DNA from: Photobacterium arenosum
Lineage (GTDB): Bacteria > Pseudomonadota > Gammaproteobacteria > Enterobacterales > Vibrionaceae
Length of the DNA stretch: 64,000 nt
Reading direction: 5' to 3'
Assembly: GCF_014841115.1 (NCBI RefSeq)
Contig: NZ_JACYTP010000009.1
Coordinates: forward strand, 124,001-188,000
In this document: one piece after another, positions 43,055 through 51,960 of the stretch
How the letters are laid out: each line of letters starts with the position of its first letter
Position numbering within the stretch: position 1 is the first letter of the stretch
Translations under genes and position numbers: made by a program
The notes under the pieces: model-generated
Databases searched by the model: none
Seen by the model: only the letters and a program-made list of their open reading frames with translations
What the model was told of the DNA's origin: nothing

Positions 43055-45500
43055 TGCTTTGTGGGGGCATTACCGGCGCCACCCTCTTCAGATAGTGCTC
43101 TTGCTGCTGGGGTTGATGATGGGCGTTGCTCTGCTCGTCGGCGTGCTGGCGGTCAATCAGCAGGCCAAAGCGAGCTACAGGCAAGGCGAGCTGTTATTTG
43201 ATAACCCGTTTCAGTATGCCATCCGTCATCATCAGGCAGGAATGACTGTGCCACAGGGCTTTTACATTCAGCTGAGGCGACTGGGATATAAACAATGTGT
43301 CCCCCTCGAAACCCACAGGATTCAGACGGCTGAAGCCGGTGAGCTAACGCTGGCAGGTATCGACCCGTTTGTTATGTTGCCGTTCGCTCAGTCTAATGGT
43401 CAGCTGACGGGAGCACTGTCCCTGACACAAAAGCCTTATCCGATATGGATAAATCGCGAACTGGCCGCGGCAAAAGGACTGACAGAGGGCCAGCTACTGA
43501 GGCTGGATTCTGGCGATGCAGTCGGACGGCTGGTACTGGTGGGCAACAACCGGATTCAGGGCTCGCGCCTACTGGCTGATATGGGGCTGGTCAGGCAGTT
43601 ATTTCCCCGTTCCGGCTTCACTGCCGTGCTGTGCGGTGCATTGAGCGCTCAGGAGCAACAGGATGTCAATACTCTGTTGCCCGGCGGTCTAATCCTGACG
43701 GAAAACGACAGTGCACAGCTGGAACCGCTTACCCGGGCATTTCACCTTAATTTGTTTGCTATGGGGATGCTGGCTTTTGTCGTCGGGTTGTTCATCTTCT
43801 ACCAGGCCATGTCATTGTCGTTAACCCAGCGTCAGTTTCTAGTCGGCTTACTCTGTCAGGCTGGCGTGACGGGCAGACAGCTGGCGGGCGCCTTATGCAT
43901 TGAAGTGGTCATCTGGCTGATGATTGGCGTCGCGGGCGGCAATCTGCTGGGGCTGTTTCTGGCCCGTCAGTTATTACCTTCTGTCGCCGTGACACTGAGT
44001 GATCTCTATCAGGCGAATATTGCGCTGACAACGGGATGGCACTGGCAATGGGGGGCGCTGAGTCTGGTTATCGCTGTTCTGGGTACTTTGCTGGCTTGTG
44101 GCTGGCCGTTAATGAGGTTGATTCGTACCCAACCGATCAGGCTGACTGCGCATATGACTATGGTACGGGGCAACTGGCGAGAGTTTATCTGGCAGGCTGG
44201 CATGTCCGGCGTATTTATTATTGCTGCCATCATTGTCTACTTTGTCGATCACAGCCAGTTTGCCGGCTTTGTGCTGATTGGCTGTCTGTTAGCGGCGGCG
44301 GGTTTGATCATGCCATTTATACTGTGGGCGGCCTTTAAGGCCATTGCCAGATGCCTGAAATCGCCACGGTTGCGCTGGTTTTTCAGTGATGCCGCCGCCA
44401 GCCTGAGTTACCGGGGCGTGGCGGCGATGGCGTTTATGCTGGCGCTGGCAGCCACCATAGGCATGGATACCATGGTTGGCAGCTTTCGGCAGGCAACTCA
44501 GACCTGGCTGGGCCAGAGGCTGGCTGCCGATATCTATGTGCAGCCTGCCACGGCTCAGGCTCCGGTAATAGCAAACTGGGCTGCTGAACAGCCGGAAGTG
44601 ACCGAGCTTTGGTGGCGCTGGCGACAGGAAGTCCCTGCCGAGCTGAAAGAACACACCTTGCAGGTGCTCAGTGTTGGCCGTTCAGACGGTGAAAAACAGT
44701 CGCTGCCCATGAAGCAACATCTAGACGGCTACTGGTCTGCGCTGCAGAACAACGGCACGGATAAAGTGTTTCTGGCCAGTGAATCTCTGGCGCTGAAAAG
44801 GGGATGGCAGCCCGGCCAGCGTGTTGATTTACCGTTAAGGCTGGGTGAGAACTGGCTGATGGCCGGGATTTATTATGATTACGGCAACCCGTACAGCCAG
44901 ATCTTTGTGTCTGATGAGCAATGGCACAGGCTGTTTCAACAGGATGGCAAAGTCAGTCTTGCCATTCACCTGGACAACAAAGATCACACCTCCGTGTTTC
45001 AGGATAGCTTGCAGGAAACATTTGGCCTGAAGTCTAATCAGGTTCGCGATAACGCACATATCATGGCACAGGCACTGGCGGTGTTTGACCGCACTTTCGT
45101 CGTCACAGCCACGCTGGGTAAACTCACGTTGTTGGTGTCAATCGGTGGCTTGTTTATTGCAACAATCGCAGGTGAGCTATCGCGCCAGAGACAGTTTGCT
45201 TTACTGCGCTGTATGGGCATGACAGGTAAAGAACTGGCCTTGCTGGGCGGGGGGCAGTTAGCTGCTATTGGCGTACTGACGGCAATGATTGCTTTACCCC
45301 TTGGCTTGCTGCTGGCACAACTGCTGATCGATGTGGTGCTTAAGTATTCTTTTGGCTGGACCATGCCTGTGCAGTTTTTCCCGCTTCAGTACCTGCTGAC
45401 ACTCGGGACGGCGCTGACAGCTTTGCTGCTGGCCGGTGCCTGGCCGGTGTGGCGTTTGGTTAAGCGCTCAGCCATGCTGTCGCTCAGGGAGGCATTTTGA
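43035..45500 (+). CDS. FtsX-like ABC transporter permease (AttFG-type)
   Basis: 821 residues. An N-terminal membrane helix (IVLLLLGLMMGVALLVGV), a large extracytoplasmic domain, a triple-helix block near 235-350, a central hydrophobic segment, a second large domain and a final triple-helix block (LTLLVSIGGLFIATIAGELS to the C-terminus) give the duplicated FtsX arrangement. In the att operons the two halves can be separate (AttF, AttG). It works with the upstream ATPase, probably to export or process a lipid or lipoprotein-like cargo. It ends overlapping the next gene by 1 base (TGATG). Confidence 0.85.
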   Translation: MRSPVFNALWGHYRRHPLQIVLLLLGLMMGVALLVGVLAVNQQAKASYRQGELLFDNPFQYAIRHHQAGMTVPQGFYIQLRRLGYKQCVPLETHRIQTAEAGELTLAGIDPFVMLPFAQSNGQLTGALSLTQKPYPIWINRELAAAKGLTEGQLLRLDSGDAVGRLVLVGNNRIQGSRLLADMGLVRQLFPRSGFTAVLCGALSAQEQQDVNTLLPGGLILTENDSAQLEPLTRAFHLNLFAMGMLAFVVGLFIFYQAMSLSLTQRQFLVGLLCQAGVTGRQLAGALCIEVVIWLMIGVAGGNLLGLFLARQLLPSVAVTLSDLYQANIALTTGWHWQWGALSLVIAVLGTLLACGWPLMRLIRTQPIRLTAHMTMVRGNWREFIWQAGMSGVFIIAAIIVYFVDHSQFAGFVLIGCLLAAAGLIMPFILWAAFKAIARCLKSPRLRWFFSDAAASLSYRGVAAMAFMLALAATIGMDTMVGSFRQATQTWLGQRLAADIYVQPATAQAPVIANWAAEQPEVTELWWRWRQEVPAELKEHTLQVLSVGRSDGEKQSLPMKQHLDGYWSALQNNGTDKVFLASESLALKRGWQPGQRVDLPLRLGENWLMAGIYYDYGNPYSQIFVSDEQWHRLFQQDGKVSLAIHLDNKDHTSVFQDSLQETFGLKSNQVRDNAHIMAQALAVFDRTFVVTATLGKLTLLVSIGGLFIATIAGELSRQRQFALLRCMGMTGKELALLGGGQLAAIGVLTAMIALPLGLLLAQLLIDVVLKYSFGWTMPVQFFPLQYLLTLGTALTALLLAGAWPVWRLVKRSAMLSLREAF

Positions 45501-46663
45501 TGTTGCTTGCTGATGCGCGGTTCAAACCGCTTGTTTTTGTTCTGTGTCTCCTGTCAGGCGTATCGGGGTGCGAACCAACGAGTGTGCCAGAAAACCGGGC
45601 AGCAGACATACTGTCGCAGCAGAGCCAGGCTGGTTTTGAACAGGTCTTGCCCGGTCAGCCTCTGGTGTTTCCCAGGGATCACTTGAGCCATCCGGGGTTT
45701 CGCACCGAATGGTGGTATCTGACAGCCAACCTGGAAACGGCAAAAGGCCAGTGGATTGCGGTGCAATGGACGTTATTTCGCATCGCCACTCAGCCGCTTT
45801 CAGGCTCTGAAGGCGCCACTGGCTGGCAAGATACGCAGCGGTTTATGGCGCATGCTGTGCTGACAACGGAGAAGAAACGCTGGCAGGCAGAGCGCTTTGC
45901 CCGCGGCGGCATTGGTCAGGCCGGTGTGGAAGGAGAGCCGTATCGTCTCTGGCTGGATAACTGGCGCTGGCAGGGGCTGGAGTCATCGCCGTTTCCCGCC
46001 ACCCTGACGTTTTCAGACAGTCATTCAGATGCCCACACCGATGCTCACACTAATAGTGATACGAGCATGAGCGATAGCAGCATGGCCGCAACGCTCAATA
46101 TCCGGAGCTATGGCAACCTGGTCAGACAGGGTGAGGCGGGTTACAGCCAGAAAGACCCCAAGGATCCGCGGCTGGCGTCTTACTACTACAGCATGCCATT
46201 TTTGTTACTGGACGGGGTTGTGACACTGGACGGCGAGACAATAGCGGTGAAAGGTGAGGGCTGGTTTGACCGAGAATGGAGCAGCCAGGCGATGTCTGAG
46301 CATCAAACCGGCTGGGACTGGTTTTCTCTCCATCTGGATGATGGTCGCGCATTAATGCTTTATCAGCTCCGCAGTACGCAGCATGTTCCTTTTGCCTTCG
46401 GCAGCCTGAGCTGGCCGGATGGCCGTTCAATCGCCCTGTCTTCTGATGAAGCATCGCTGACACCGATAGCGACAAGCACACTCTCCGGCAGGGAAATTCC
46501 GACCCGCTGGCATCTGCAAGTGCCTGCACAACAGATCGATCTCGATGTGCAGGCGCAAAGGGAAGATCAGTTACTGCCGTTTCTTTTCCCATATTGGGAA
46601 GGCCCGGTGACCGCTTCCGGCAGCCATAACGGACAAGGTTTCATGGAACTGACTGGGTATTGA
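45500..46663 (+). CDS. AttH-like secreted lipocalin-domain lipoprotein (CrtC/hydroxyneurosporene-synthase fold)
   Basis: 387 residues from the ATG at 45500 (AGGGAGG 7 bases upstream). It starts with a lipoprotein signal (LVFVLCLLSGVSGC, lipid-modified Cys near residue 24). The body has the CrtC-like lipocalin blocks FPRDHLSHPGFRTEWWYLTA, WFDREWSSQ and GWDWFSLHLDDGRALMLYQL, as in AttH. The biochemical role of AttH is not firmly known. Residues around 173-195 are a low-complexity Ser/Asp/His/Thr stretch (SHSDAHTDAHTNSDT) absent from the core fold, possibly metal-binding. It closes a three-gene operon with the ABC genes. Confidence 0.8.
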   Translation: MLLADARFKPLVFVLCLLSGVSGCEPTSVPENRAADILSQQSQAGFEQVLPGQPLVFPRDHLSHPGFRTEWWYLTANLETAKGQWIAVQWTLFRIATQPLSGSEGATGWQDTQRFMAHAVLTTEKKRWQAERFARGGIGQAGVEGEPYRLWLDNWRWQGLESSPFPATLTFSDSHSDAHTDAHTNSDTSMSDSSMAATLNIRSYGNLVRQGEAGYSQKDPKDPRLASYYYSMPFLLLDGVVTLDGETIAVKGEGWFDREWSSQAMSEHQTGWDWFSLHLDDGRALMLYQLRSTQHVPFAFGSLSWPDGRSIALSSDEASLTPIATSTLSGREIPTRWHLQVPAQQIDLDVQAQREDQLLPFLFPYWEGPVTASGSHNGQGFMELTGY

Positions 46664-46670
46664 TAAGATA

Positions 46671-47065
46671 AGCCATACCATAGCAGTCAGGGTTGAAGAC
46701 CCGAAACATTTATACGTGAATCGCGCCTGTTCATCGCTGGGTGTCATTCCGGTTGAGCTGGTGACAGTTCAGAGCAAAGGAGTCAGTAAAGTGCAGAACG
46801 CCTTTGTGGTTTTTTTAGCTCGACCAACAAGGACGCTGCCATCACTCTCACCAGACTGGCCGGAAGGCTCGACAGTGTGCTGACTGACCCGGCGCCAGGC
46901 GAATCTTACCCGCAGGTTCGTGCGTATCAGATGGATGACACCCGCATTCCGGTGCGTTATGCCGGGTTAGATAAAAAGACCAACAGCTACTCAGTTGCGC
47001 TTGAGGAAAACGGCCCGCGTATTACCCAGTTAAAAGGGCAGTCACTTTGGGTCATTGATTTCTGA
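46671..47065 (+). pseudogene. Decayed partial copy of the LysM-pyocin-DNase toxin gene
   Basis: This stretch aligns base by base, by eye, with pieces of the intact toxin gene at 59820-62210: 46671-46815 matches about 60080-60222, 46826-46885 matches about 61183-61245, and 46884-47026 matches about 61389-61533. Two deletions (about 960 and 140 bases) and frameshifts separate the pieces; the frame ends with an unrelated tail and TGA at 47063. The pieces look roughly 85 percent identical. The LysM region and the whole nuclease end are missing, so no toxin is made. It lies directly after the att operon. Confidence 0.9.
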
Positions 47066-47194
47066 AGCAGTGAAATACGCAGGGCACATTGTTTGATGTG
47101 TCCTGCTGGCCATAAAACAGCCTTATCTTGGGTACAACCGAAGAGCTGGCATGGCACAGGCTGAGTTGAATGACGTTGTAAACTCCCGTTTGGA

Positions 47195-47332
47195 TTATGG
47201 GTAACTGTCATATCCAATCTCAGCCAGATCCGGGCAAGTATTATATCTAAACCAGTGCTGGTTCAGATGCTCATTCCTAAATTTGCCATTAAAGCTTTCG
47301 ATACAAGTATTTTCATTGTTGGGACGGCTCGG
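47195..47332 (-). mobile_element. IS3-family transposase (OrfB) C-terminal remnant
   Basis: On the minus strand a frame reads SRPNNENTCIESFNGKFRNE, then HLNQHWF, the conserved IS3-type integrase-core segment that includes the last acidic residue of the DDE triad (ESFNG block); it ends at a TAA at 47195. Only about 46 residues remain and no terminal repeats were seen. The remnant lies between the toxin pseudogene and the metal operon, marking an old insertion. Confidence 0.7.
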
Positions 47333-47558
47333 ATGCTACCTCATTATCGGAATCAGGATCGGCTTGTTGTTGCTCCATCTGACGCATCATTCGGTTGCAG
47401 CGTTCCATCATCTGATTCATATTCTCCATCATATTCATCATTCCCATGGAATCTTGCTTCATCATAGATGACTTGTCACTTTCATGGGCCTGTAAGTTTG
47501 TTGCACCTAAAATAATGAAAGGTACAAGGGTTAAGATTTTCATTGTGTGTTTCATCAT
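47313..47558 (-). CDS. Secreted Met-rich small protein, possibly copper-related
   Basis: 81 residues with a signal peptide (cleavage near LQAHE, residue 24) and a mature chain dominated by methionine (SMGMMNMMENMNQMMERCNR). Met clusters of this kind bind Cu(I) or Ag(I) in periplasmic copper proteins. AGGAG lies 5 bases before the ATG. It is the last gene of the metal operon, 44 bases after the cytochrome c gene. Its final residues (SEPSQQ) are read from DNA that, in another frame, belongs to the IS3 remnant, so the C-terminus may have been altered by that insertion. Confidence 0.65.
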   Translation of the reverse strand: MMKHTMKILTLVPFIILGATNLQAHESDKSSMMKQDSMGMMNMMENMNQMMERCNRMMRQMEQQQADPDSDNEVASEPSQQ

Positions 47559-47602
47559 GCATACTCCTGTTTTTCATGTGCGTCGTAATGCTTATGGATG
47601 AG

Positions 47603-48091
47603 TCATTTGTTTAACTTGTCTTGTTTAGTCTGGAGCTCCGCAGGCCATTGACTCTTTATATAAGCAAGTACGGCGATGATCTGTTGATCACTCAAAATGC
47701 CCGTGAATGCGGGCATGTCACTCTCGTAACCGGGTATAACAGCATCAATACTGAACTTGGTCATCTCGAACAGCTCCTGATCCGAATGAGCCCAAGTGTG
47801 ACCACTTTTATCGTGAGGTGGTGCAGGCATACGACCTGTATTGAGCCGACGTTTCCAGTTGGGTTGGCCTTCCAGTTTCTTACCGTGGCAAGAGGCACAA
47901 TATTGCGCATAGATATCTTGACCGAGTTCAAGCTCCTTGCTCATTACACTCTGGCCCAACAAGACGAGATTATTGGGCGCTGTCTGTGATTCTTCGCCCC
48001 ATGCCAGTGTCGGGATGTGAGTCAGTGATATAATGACGACCGCTATTTTGAACCTTCGTATTGCTTCTGCTGCGCTTAGAAATCTATTCAT
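47603..48091 (-). CDS. Periplasmic class I cytochrome c
   Basis: 162 residues from the ATG at 48091, which overlaps the previous gene by 8 bases; the signal-peptide region is FKIAVVIISLTHIPTLAWGE. One heme site CASCH (in DIYAQYCASCHGKKLEGQPN) and a distal Met ligand in ESDMPAF. A mono-heme electron carrier of the group often found in copper resistance loci beside DUF411 proteins. No ribosome site of its own, so probably translationally coupled. Confidence 0.8.
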   Translation of the reverse strand: MNRFLSAAEAIRRFKIAVVIISLTHIPTLAWGEESQTAPNNLVLLGQSVMSKELELGQDIYAQYCASCHGKKLEGQPNWKRRLNTGRMPAPPHDKSGHTWAHSDQELFEMTKFSIDAVIPGYESDMPAFTGILSDQQIIAVLAYIKSQWPAELQTKQDKLNK

Positions 48092-48572
48092 TGGAATAAA
48101 CGGAGACCCCGTCCTCACTGAATGCATAAATCTTTAGCGTCCCAGTTTTTTCCGGCGACATCCCAGGGGCATTGCCCGGCATTCCAGGCAGTGTTATTCC
48201 AGTGATCTGAGGGCGCTCATTCATGAGCCTTTCGATGATCTCAACGGGGACAAGTCCACTGACGATATAGCCGTCGATCTCGGCCAGGTGACAACCTAAA
48301 CCTTGCTCAGGAACACCGGCTGAAATCGAATGATTGCCAAAATTGCGATCATCTACACGTGTCACCTGATAACCATTTTCATCCAGATAGTCAGCATAGG
48401 CATCACAGCATCCGCAATTTGGATCACGGTAGATAGTCATTTTCTTGCTTTCCGGGGCGGAAGCGGCAGTTTTTTCCGAACTCGGGGGATCTACTCTGTT
48501 TTGCTCAGAAAAAGCGAATCCGACCACGATAGACAAAGAAAGCAGTGCTGCTGCAACGTAGTATTTTTTCAT
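48084..48572 (-). CDS. Periplasmic DUF411 metal-binding protein
   Basis: 162 residues from the ATG at 48572 (GGAG 6 bases upstream). Signal peptide region YYVAAALLSLSIVVGFAF. The DUF411 core starts KKMTIYRDPNCGCCDAYADY (Cys-x-Cys-Cys), then LDENGYQV, GCHLAEIDGYIVSG and a terminal PGMPGNAPGM. It is a thioredoxin-like fold thought to bind metal, usually copper, in resistance loci. Followed with overlap by the cytochrome c gene and preceded 19 bases earlier by the BNR-repeat gene. Confidence 0.85.
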   Translation of the reverse strand: MKKYYVAAALLSLSIVVGFAFSEQNRVDPPSSEKTAASAPESKKMTIYRDPNCGCCDAYADYLDENGYQVTRVDDRNFGNHSISAGVPEQGLGCHLAEIDGYIVSGLVPVEIIERLMNERPQITGITLPGMPGNAPGMSPEKTGTLKIYAFSEDGVSVYSNE

Positions 48573-48591
48573 TGTGTTCTCCATAATTTGT

Positions 48592-49527
48592 TCAGTAAGC
48601 CGTCCAGGTTAAACCGCCATCATTGCTTTGAATCAGACCATTACCTGTACCGGCAACCACAAAATTGGAATTGACGGGGTGAACGGCAAGAGCCATGGCG
48701 TATTGGCTGGTTCTGTTCGACCAATTGAGTCCGGCGTCATCAGAAACCCAGATCCCAGAAGGCAAAGCTGCATAAAGTCTGCTTGGGTGTGAAACAGCAC
48801 TGATTAAGGCAATGACAGCCTCACCATCAGGCAGTGGTTTCAGCTTTGGTTGCGGTGTTTCAGACACGAGTGCATTCATTGCATTGTTAGACTGAACGTC
48901 CTGCCAACGGCAGAAACAGTCAGGAACGCGTGTCACACCTGTTTCGGTTCCAGCGTAGATCCAAATTCCGCCCATTCCCGTTGCCAGATCAACCGAGGCC
49001 AGTGCCGTCAGGTCATGTTCGGCATCTGTCAGCCAGGGGCGGTCCATCGCGAAAGTCCATGACCGACCGGCATCATTACTCTGCCAGAGACCGTCACCGC
49101 GAATGGCAGCATATAATGTGTCTGGGTTTCCAGCAGCTACTGTCGCTGCAGTAACCACAGCCTTCGGCAAATCTTGGCCTCGTCTTGTCCAACTGTGTCC
49201 GCCGTCCTCAGATATGGCAATACCGCCCGTTGTCAGACCAGCGATAATCCTGCCGGGAAGAGCGGGATGTGTGGTCAGTGTAGTCACTTCACCTTCTGCT
49301 TCTGCAGAGATAGGAAGTGATGCCCAGGTTTCGCCTTCTTTCTTTCGTATCAGTGTTCCGTGGGCAACGATGAGTGCGTCACCGTCAAAGGCGATTGCCG
49401 AATATAGCGAATCCCCGCCAATTGCATAACGAATGCTCCAGGGTAAGCTGATCAGTCCTGCTCCCGCTGCGATTGCGCTGATGAAGGCACGTCTGGATAT
49501 TCGAGAATAGAATGCCGTTTGCGTCAT
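48592..49527 (-). CDS. Tat-exported BNR-repeat (beta-propeller) protein
   Basis: 311 residues. The N-terminus has a twin-arginine signal (ISRRAFISAIAAGAGLISLP). Four Asp-box/BNR repeats of S-x-D-x-G-x-x-W type follow: SEDGGHSW, SNDAGRSW, SDDAGLNW and SNDGGLTW, as in sialidase or Ycf48-like propellers. No catalytic set for a glycosidase was identified. Several copper-related loci encode such proteins beside DUF411 and cytochrome c genes; their job is not known. AAGGG precedes the ATG by 8 bases. Confidence 0.75.
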   Translation of the reverse strand: MTQTAFYSRISRRAFISAIAAGAGLISLPWSIRYAIGGDSLYSAIAFDGDALIVAHGTLIRKKEGETWASLPISAEAEGEVTTLTTHPALPGRIIAGLTTGGIAISEDGGHSWTRRGQDLPKAVVTAATVAAGNPDTLYAAIRGDGLWQSNDAGRSWTFAMDRPWLTDAEHDLTALASVDLATGMGGIWIYAGTETGVTRVPDCFCRWQDVQSNNAMNALVSETPQPKLKPLPDGEAVIALISAVSHPSRLYAALPSGIWVSDDAGLNWSNRTSQYAMALAVHPVNSNFVVAGTGNGLIQSNDGGLTWTAY

Positions 49528-49711
49528 AAAGATGCCCTTATGTTGATAAGTTCACATACAGCGAGACTAGGGCGTTTGAATCGCCCAAACTCGGTAATAT
49601 CACCGAGAAAGAATCGCTGGTATAGCAAGCAGTTCCAAAGTGTTCGGAGTCATAACAATCTCAAAGTCAGTCAACTGACCATAGATATGAACATGAGCTG
49701 CCTGCTGGCAG

Positions 49712-50071
49712 TTAAACGTAGAGCGGTTTTCTGGGGGGATGGGGATCCGGTTCCGGGGATAAGCTGGCGTGAAAGCGTGGAACGAATACAAATGGCTCGA
49801 TGACAGCAAGCTGTGTGGGTAAGTTATTTTGGGTGAGGATTAACAGAGGTAGTTGTGCACATTGCCCGTTGAACGTGACACAGTTAGCCTCAAGCATCAT
49901 GGTTTCGTCACATCCATCACAAAGAACTGACATTTCCATCATGTGATTTTGTCCAACAGACATTTGACTATCCATTGTGGAACGACCCAGCGTTTGCAGT
50001 GAAAAGCTGAGTAATATGGAAGCAAGGGCTATGTACGCAAGCACATAATGTCGTGTTGGTAAGCGTTTCAT
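49712..50071 (-). CDS. Small membrane-anchored protein with Cys/Met motif, DUF2946-like
   Basis: 119 residues from the ATG at 50071, with an N-terminal membrane segment (YVLAYIALASILLSFSLQ), then an extracytoplasmic part with HMMEMSVLCDGCDETMMLEA and CVTFNGQC, and the C-terminal PEPDPHPPRKPLYV. The Pro/Arg tail and Cys/Met spacing resemble the DUF2946 group of copper-locus proteins, but this is a weak match. No clear ribosome site, and about 170 bases separate it from the previous gene. Confidence 0.5.
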   Translation of the reverse strand: MKRLPTRHYVLAYIALASILLSFSLQTLGRSTMDSQMSVGQNHMMEMSVLCDGCDETMMLEANCVTFNGQCAQLPLLILTQNNLPTQLAVIEPFVFVPRFHASLSPEPDPHPPRKPLYV

Positions 50072-50240
50072 AACGCAAATTAAAGCACATGGGCCAGATC
50101 TGGGCAAGGTGAGAGCGTTGCTTCAGAGAGATTAACCTGACTATCTTTCATTTGTTTTAATCTTGATACGAGGGAAGGCTGAAACGTTTGGGATTCATCA
50201 AATAATTTTTGACTTCGGGCTGTTGTGATCATGAAATGGC

Positions 50241-50969
50241 TTAAAAGTGAAACCGTGTGCTCAATAAGTAATGCCAGTTCTGCGCTGCATTTAAGTCTCG
50301 GATAACTCCGCCTTCGAGTACCCATGTTGGATGAATCCATTGAACCCCGGCAGTGAGTTGATGAACCAAGCTACCTCCTTCCCTCCAGCGTCCATTGAAT
50401 TCCATGACACTATTCAGCTCTGGCGGAATGCCCCAGTCAGGTCGTTCTTCTGGCAAGAGGCGATATTGCCAGGAGATATCATAACGTCCACTGTTAGGTC
50501 GATGTTCTACGCCAGCTTGATATAAAACATCAATATCAATTTCATGACGATCCTGGAAGTGCGTAAACACAAAACCAGACTGTATCGCAGCATCTCGGCT
50601 CGCTTCCGTCGGAACAATAGCTCCGCCCAGCACCCCGATTCGACGAGTGCCGGTGAGGCTATCCTGCTGCCATGCCATATACCGATACAAAACAGATAAG
50701 TCGCCGTGCTGATCGGCCCCACCGGGCGACAACCGATAAGGAATACCCAGCAACAAGGTCTGTTCTGCTGTCAAGCCATAAGCGGCGCTGAGCGATAACA
50801 CATCAGTGTCTAATCCGCTGATGTGTTCAAAAGTGGTGCGAAGCACCGTGCCGCCTTTATCAACCGGTAAGGCAACAAATGAGCGCAGCCCCATTCCGTA
50901 TGCAGGGGAGACAGCAACCAGACAAATCAGGCATGCGATAGTAAAACGGTTATTGTGGATTGTTTTCAT
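50241..50969 (-). CDS. Outer-membrane beta-barrel protein of the metal operon
   Basis: 242 residues: signal peptide (IACLICLVAVSPAYG, cleavage near residue 25), amphipathic strands throughout and a C-terminal strand ending YLLSTRFHF (terminal Phe). No specific family could be named; it resembles small transporter-like barrels seen in metal loci. It overlaps the merP gene by 20 bases, so it belongs to the same operon. Confidence 0.6.
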   Translation of the reverse strand: MKTIHNNRFTIACLICLVAVSPAYGMGLRSFVALPVDKGGTVLRTTFEHISGLDTDVLSLSAAYGLTAEQTLLLGIPYRLSPGGADQHGDLSVLYRYMAWQQDSLTGTRRIGVLGGAIVPTEASRDAAIQSGFVFTHFQDRHEIDIDVLYQAGVEHRPNSGRYDISWQYRLLPEERPDWGIPPELNSVMEFNGRWREGGSLVHQLTAGVQWIHPTWVLEGGVIRDLNAAQNWHYLLSTRFHF

Positions 50970-51255
50970 CGTTCAGAACCGTGATTTTAACTGGAGTAAA
51001 ACCGGAATCCAGAACCGCTTGTTTGAGGGTATCGATACTTGGAGCATCCCCTTCGGTTTCAAGCCGCACTTTTTTATTTTTTAAACTGACTTGCACTTTG
51101 GAAACAGATGGCATGTCAGTAAGTTTGCGCTGAAGGCTGTCGACACAGAAGGCACAGGTCATACCATGAACCTCAATCTCATAGGTCTTCGCAACAGCTG
51201 TTTGTATGTTTATTAATAGCACAATGAACAGGGCTAACATCAGTCGTTGAATCAT
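50950..51255 (-). CDS. merP: MerP-like periplasmic heavy-metal-binding protein
   Basis: 101 residues: signal peptide (MLALFIVLLINIQTAVA, cleavage near residue 22) and a heavy-metal-associated domain with HGMTCAFCVDSLQRKL (Cys-x-x-Cys) and the ferredoxin-like strands SVSKVQVSLKNKKVRLE. MerP normally passes Hg(II) to MerT. It starts 11 bases after merT. Copper chaperones share this fold, so the metal is not fixed by sequence. Confidence 0.85.
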   Translation of the reverse strand: MIQRLMLALFIVLLINIQTAVAKTYEIEVHGMTCAFCVDSLQRKLTDMPSVSKVQVSLKNKKVRLETEGDAPSIDTLKQAVLDSGFTPVKITVLNDENNPQ

Positions 51256-51266
51256 GTTGATTTCTC

Positions 51267-51656
51267 CTACCCAAATGCCTGACGAAGTGGTAACAATCCA
51301 TAACTAAAGAAAACACCGGTAAACCAAATGCCGACACTGAGCCAGAATATTCTCCTGTTCCAGCGTTTGGCTTTTTGGCAAAGTGCGGCCATTTCCGGAT
51401 CGGAGGGACACGTCTGATCGGGGCGCCAGATTAGCCAAGCCAGGAAGAGCAGTAACAATGCGGACAGACTTAAGGTCCAAAGCTTGTGTTCAGCCAAAAA
51501 TACCAAACCGGGAATGTTGTAATTCAAGCTGGCCAGAGCAGCACCAAACCCTAAAGACACCATGAGCACCGGTAAGGCACAGCACAACAAGGTACTGCTG
51601 GTCGCTAACAGAGTTAGCCATCTCAGCCAGGACTTATCTGATACCTGATTAACCAC
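51267..51656 (-). CDS. merT: MerT-like inner-membrane mercuric ion transporter
   Basis: 129 residues from the GTG at 51656, which has AGGAGG 8 bases upstream; the longer frame upstream overlaps the GDCC gene and is rejected. Three membrane helices: first with the vicinal pair LLCCALPVL (receives Hg from MerP), second VFLAEHKLWTLSLSALLLLF, third near the C-terminus, and a cytoplasmic loop with Cys pair (TCPSDPEMAALC). This is the MerT layout. It overlaps the GDCC gene by 8 bases. Confidence 0.85.
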   Translation of the reverse strand: MVNQVSDKSWLRWLTLLATSSTLLCCALPVLMVSLGFGAALASLNYNIPGLVFLAEHKLWTLSLSALLLLFLAWLIWRPDQTCPSDPEMAALCQKAKRWNRRIFWLSVGIWFTGVFFSYGLLPLRQAFG

Positions 51657-51882
51657 GGCAGCACCCTCCTGCTTGCTTGGACGTCCGAAGATGCTGGATC
51701 GGCGGACAAGGCACAGAGCCATATGAGCAGAAAACACAGCAATCCCCTGAATGGGGTTTGAGCAGGGTATGGCAGTTTGAGCACTCATGGAACCATAGGC
51801 AGGCATCAAGCGGCATCGTGAGTGTTTCCTTGTATCCACATTCCGGGCAGGTGAGTTCTGACTGTTCTATTATCTTTTTCAT
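51649..51882 (-). CDS. GDCCVxC-domain Cys-rich protein of mercury loci
   Basis: 77 residues. It has zinc-ribbon-like Cys pairs (LTCPECGY, ECSNCHTLL) and the hallmark GDCCVFCSYGSVPCPPIQ, then a terminal CC. Proteins with this signature are encoded in many mer operons; their exact part in mercury handling is not settled. First gene of the metal operon, 35 bases from the MerR-type -10 element. Confidence 0.75.
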   Translation of the reverse strand: MKKIIEQSELTCPECGYKETLTMPLDACLWFHECSNCHTLLKPHSGDCCVFCSYGSVPCPPIQHLRTSKQAGGCCRG

Positions 51883-51916
51883 CAAGATTGACCCTGAAAT
51901 ATCAGTGATATCTGAT

Positions 51917-51947
51917 AGTATAAAACCTAGAGTAACTACAGGTTCAA
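51917..51947 (-). promoter_or_regulatory. MerR-type promoter/operator of the metal operon
   Basis: On the minus strand: -35 TTGAAC, a 19-base spacer, -10 TATACT. The over-long spacer contains the dyad ACCTgtAGT-T-ACTctAGGT, the typical MerR-family operator between promoter elements. It points at the GDCC-merT-merP operon and lies 13 bases from the divergent merR start. Confidence 0.88.
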
Positions 51948-51960
51948 GTGGGAGGCTGCG

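Noticed and set aside
50080..50340. 86-codon minus-strand frame overlapping the end of the outer-membrane protein gene
   Set aside because: It shares bases with the 50241-50969 gene in another frame, lacks a ribosome site and signal peptide, and its composition does not look like a protein.
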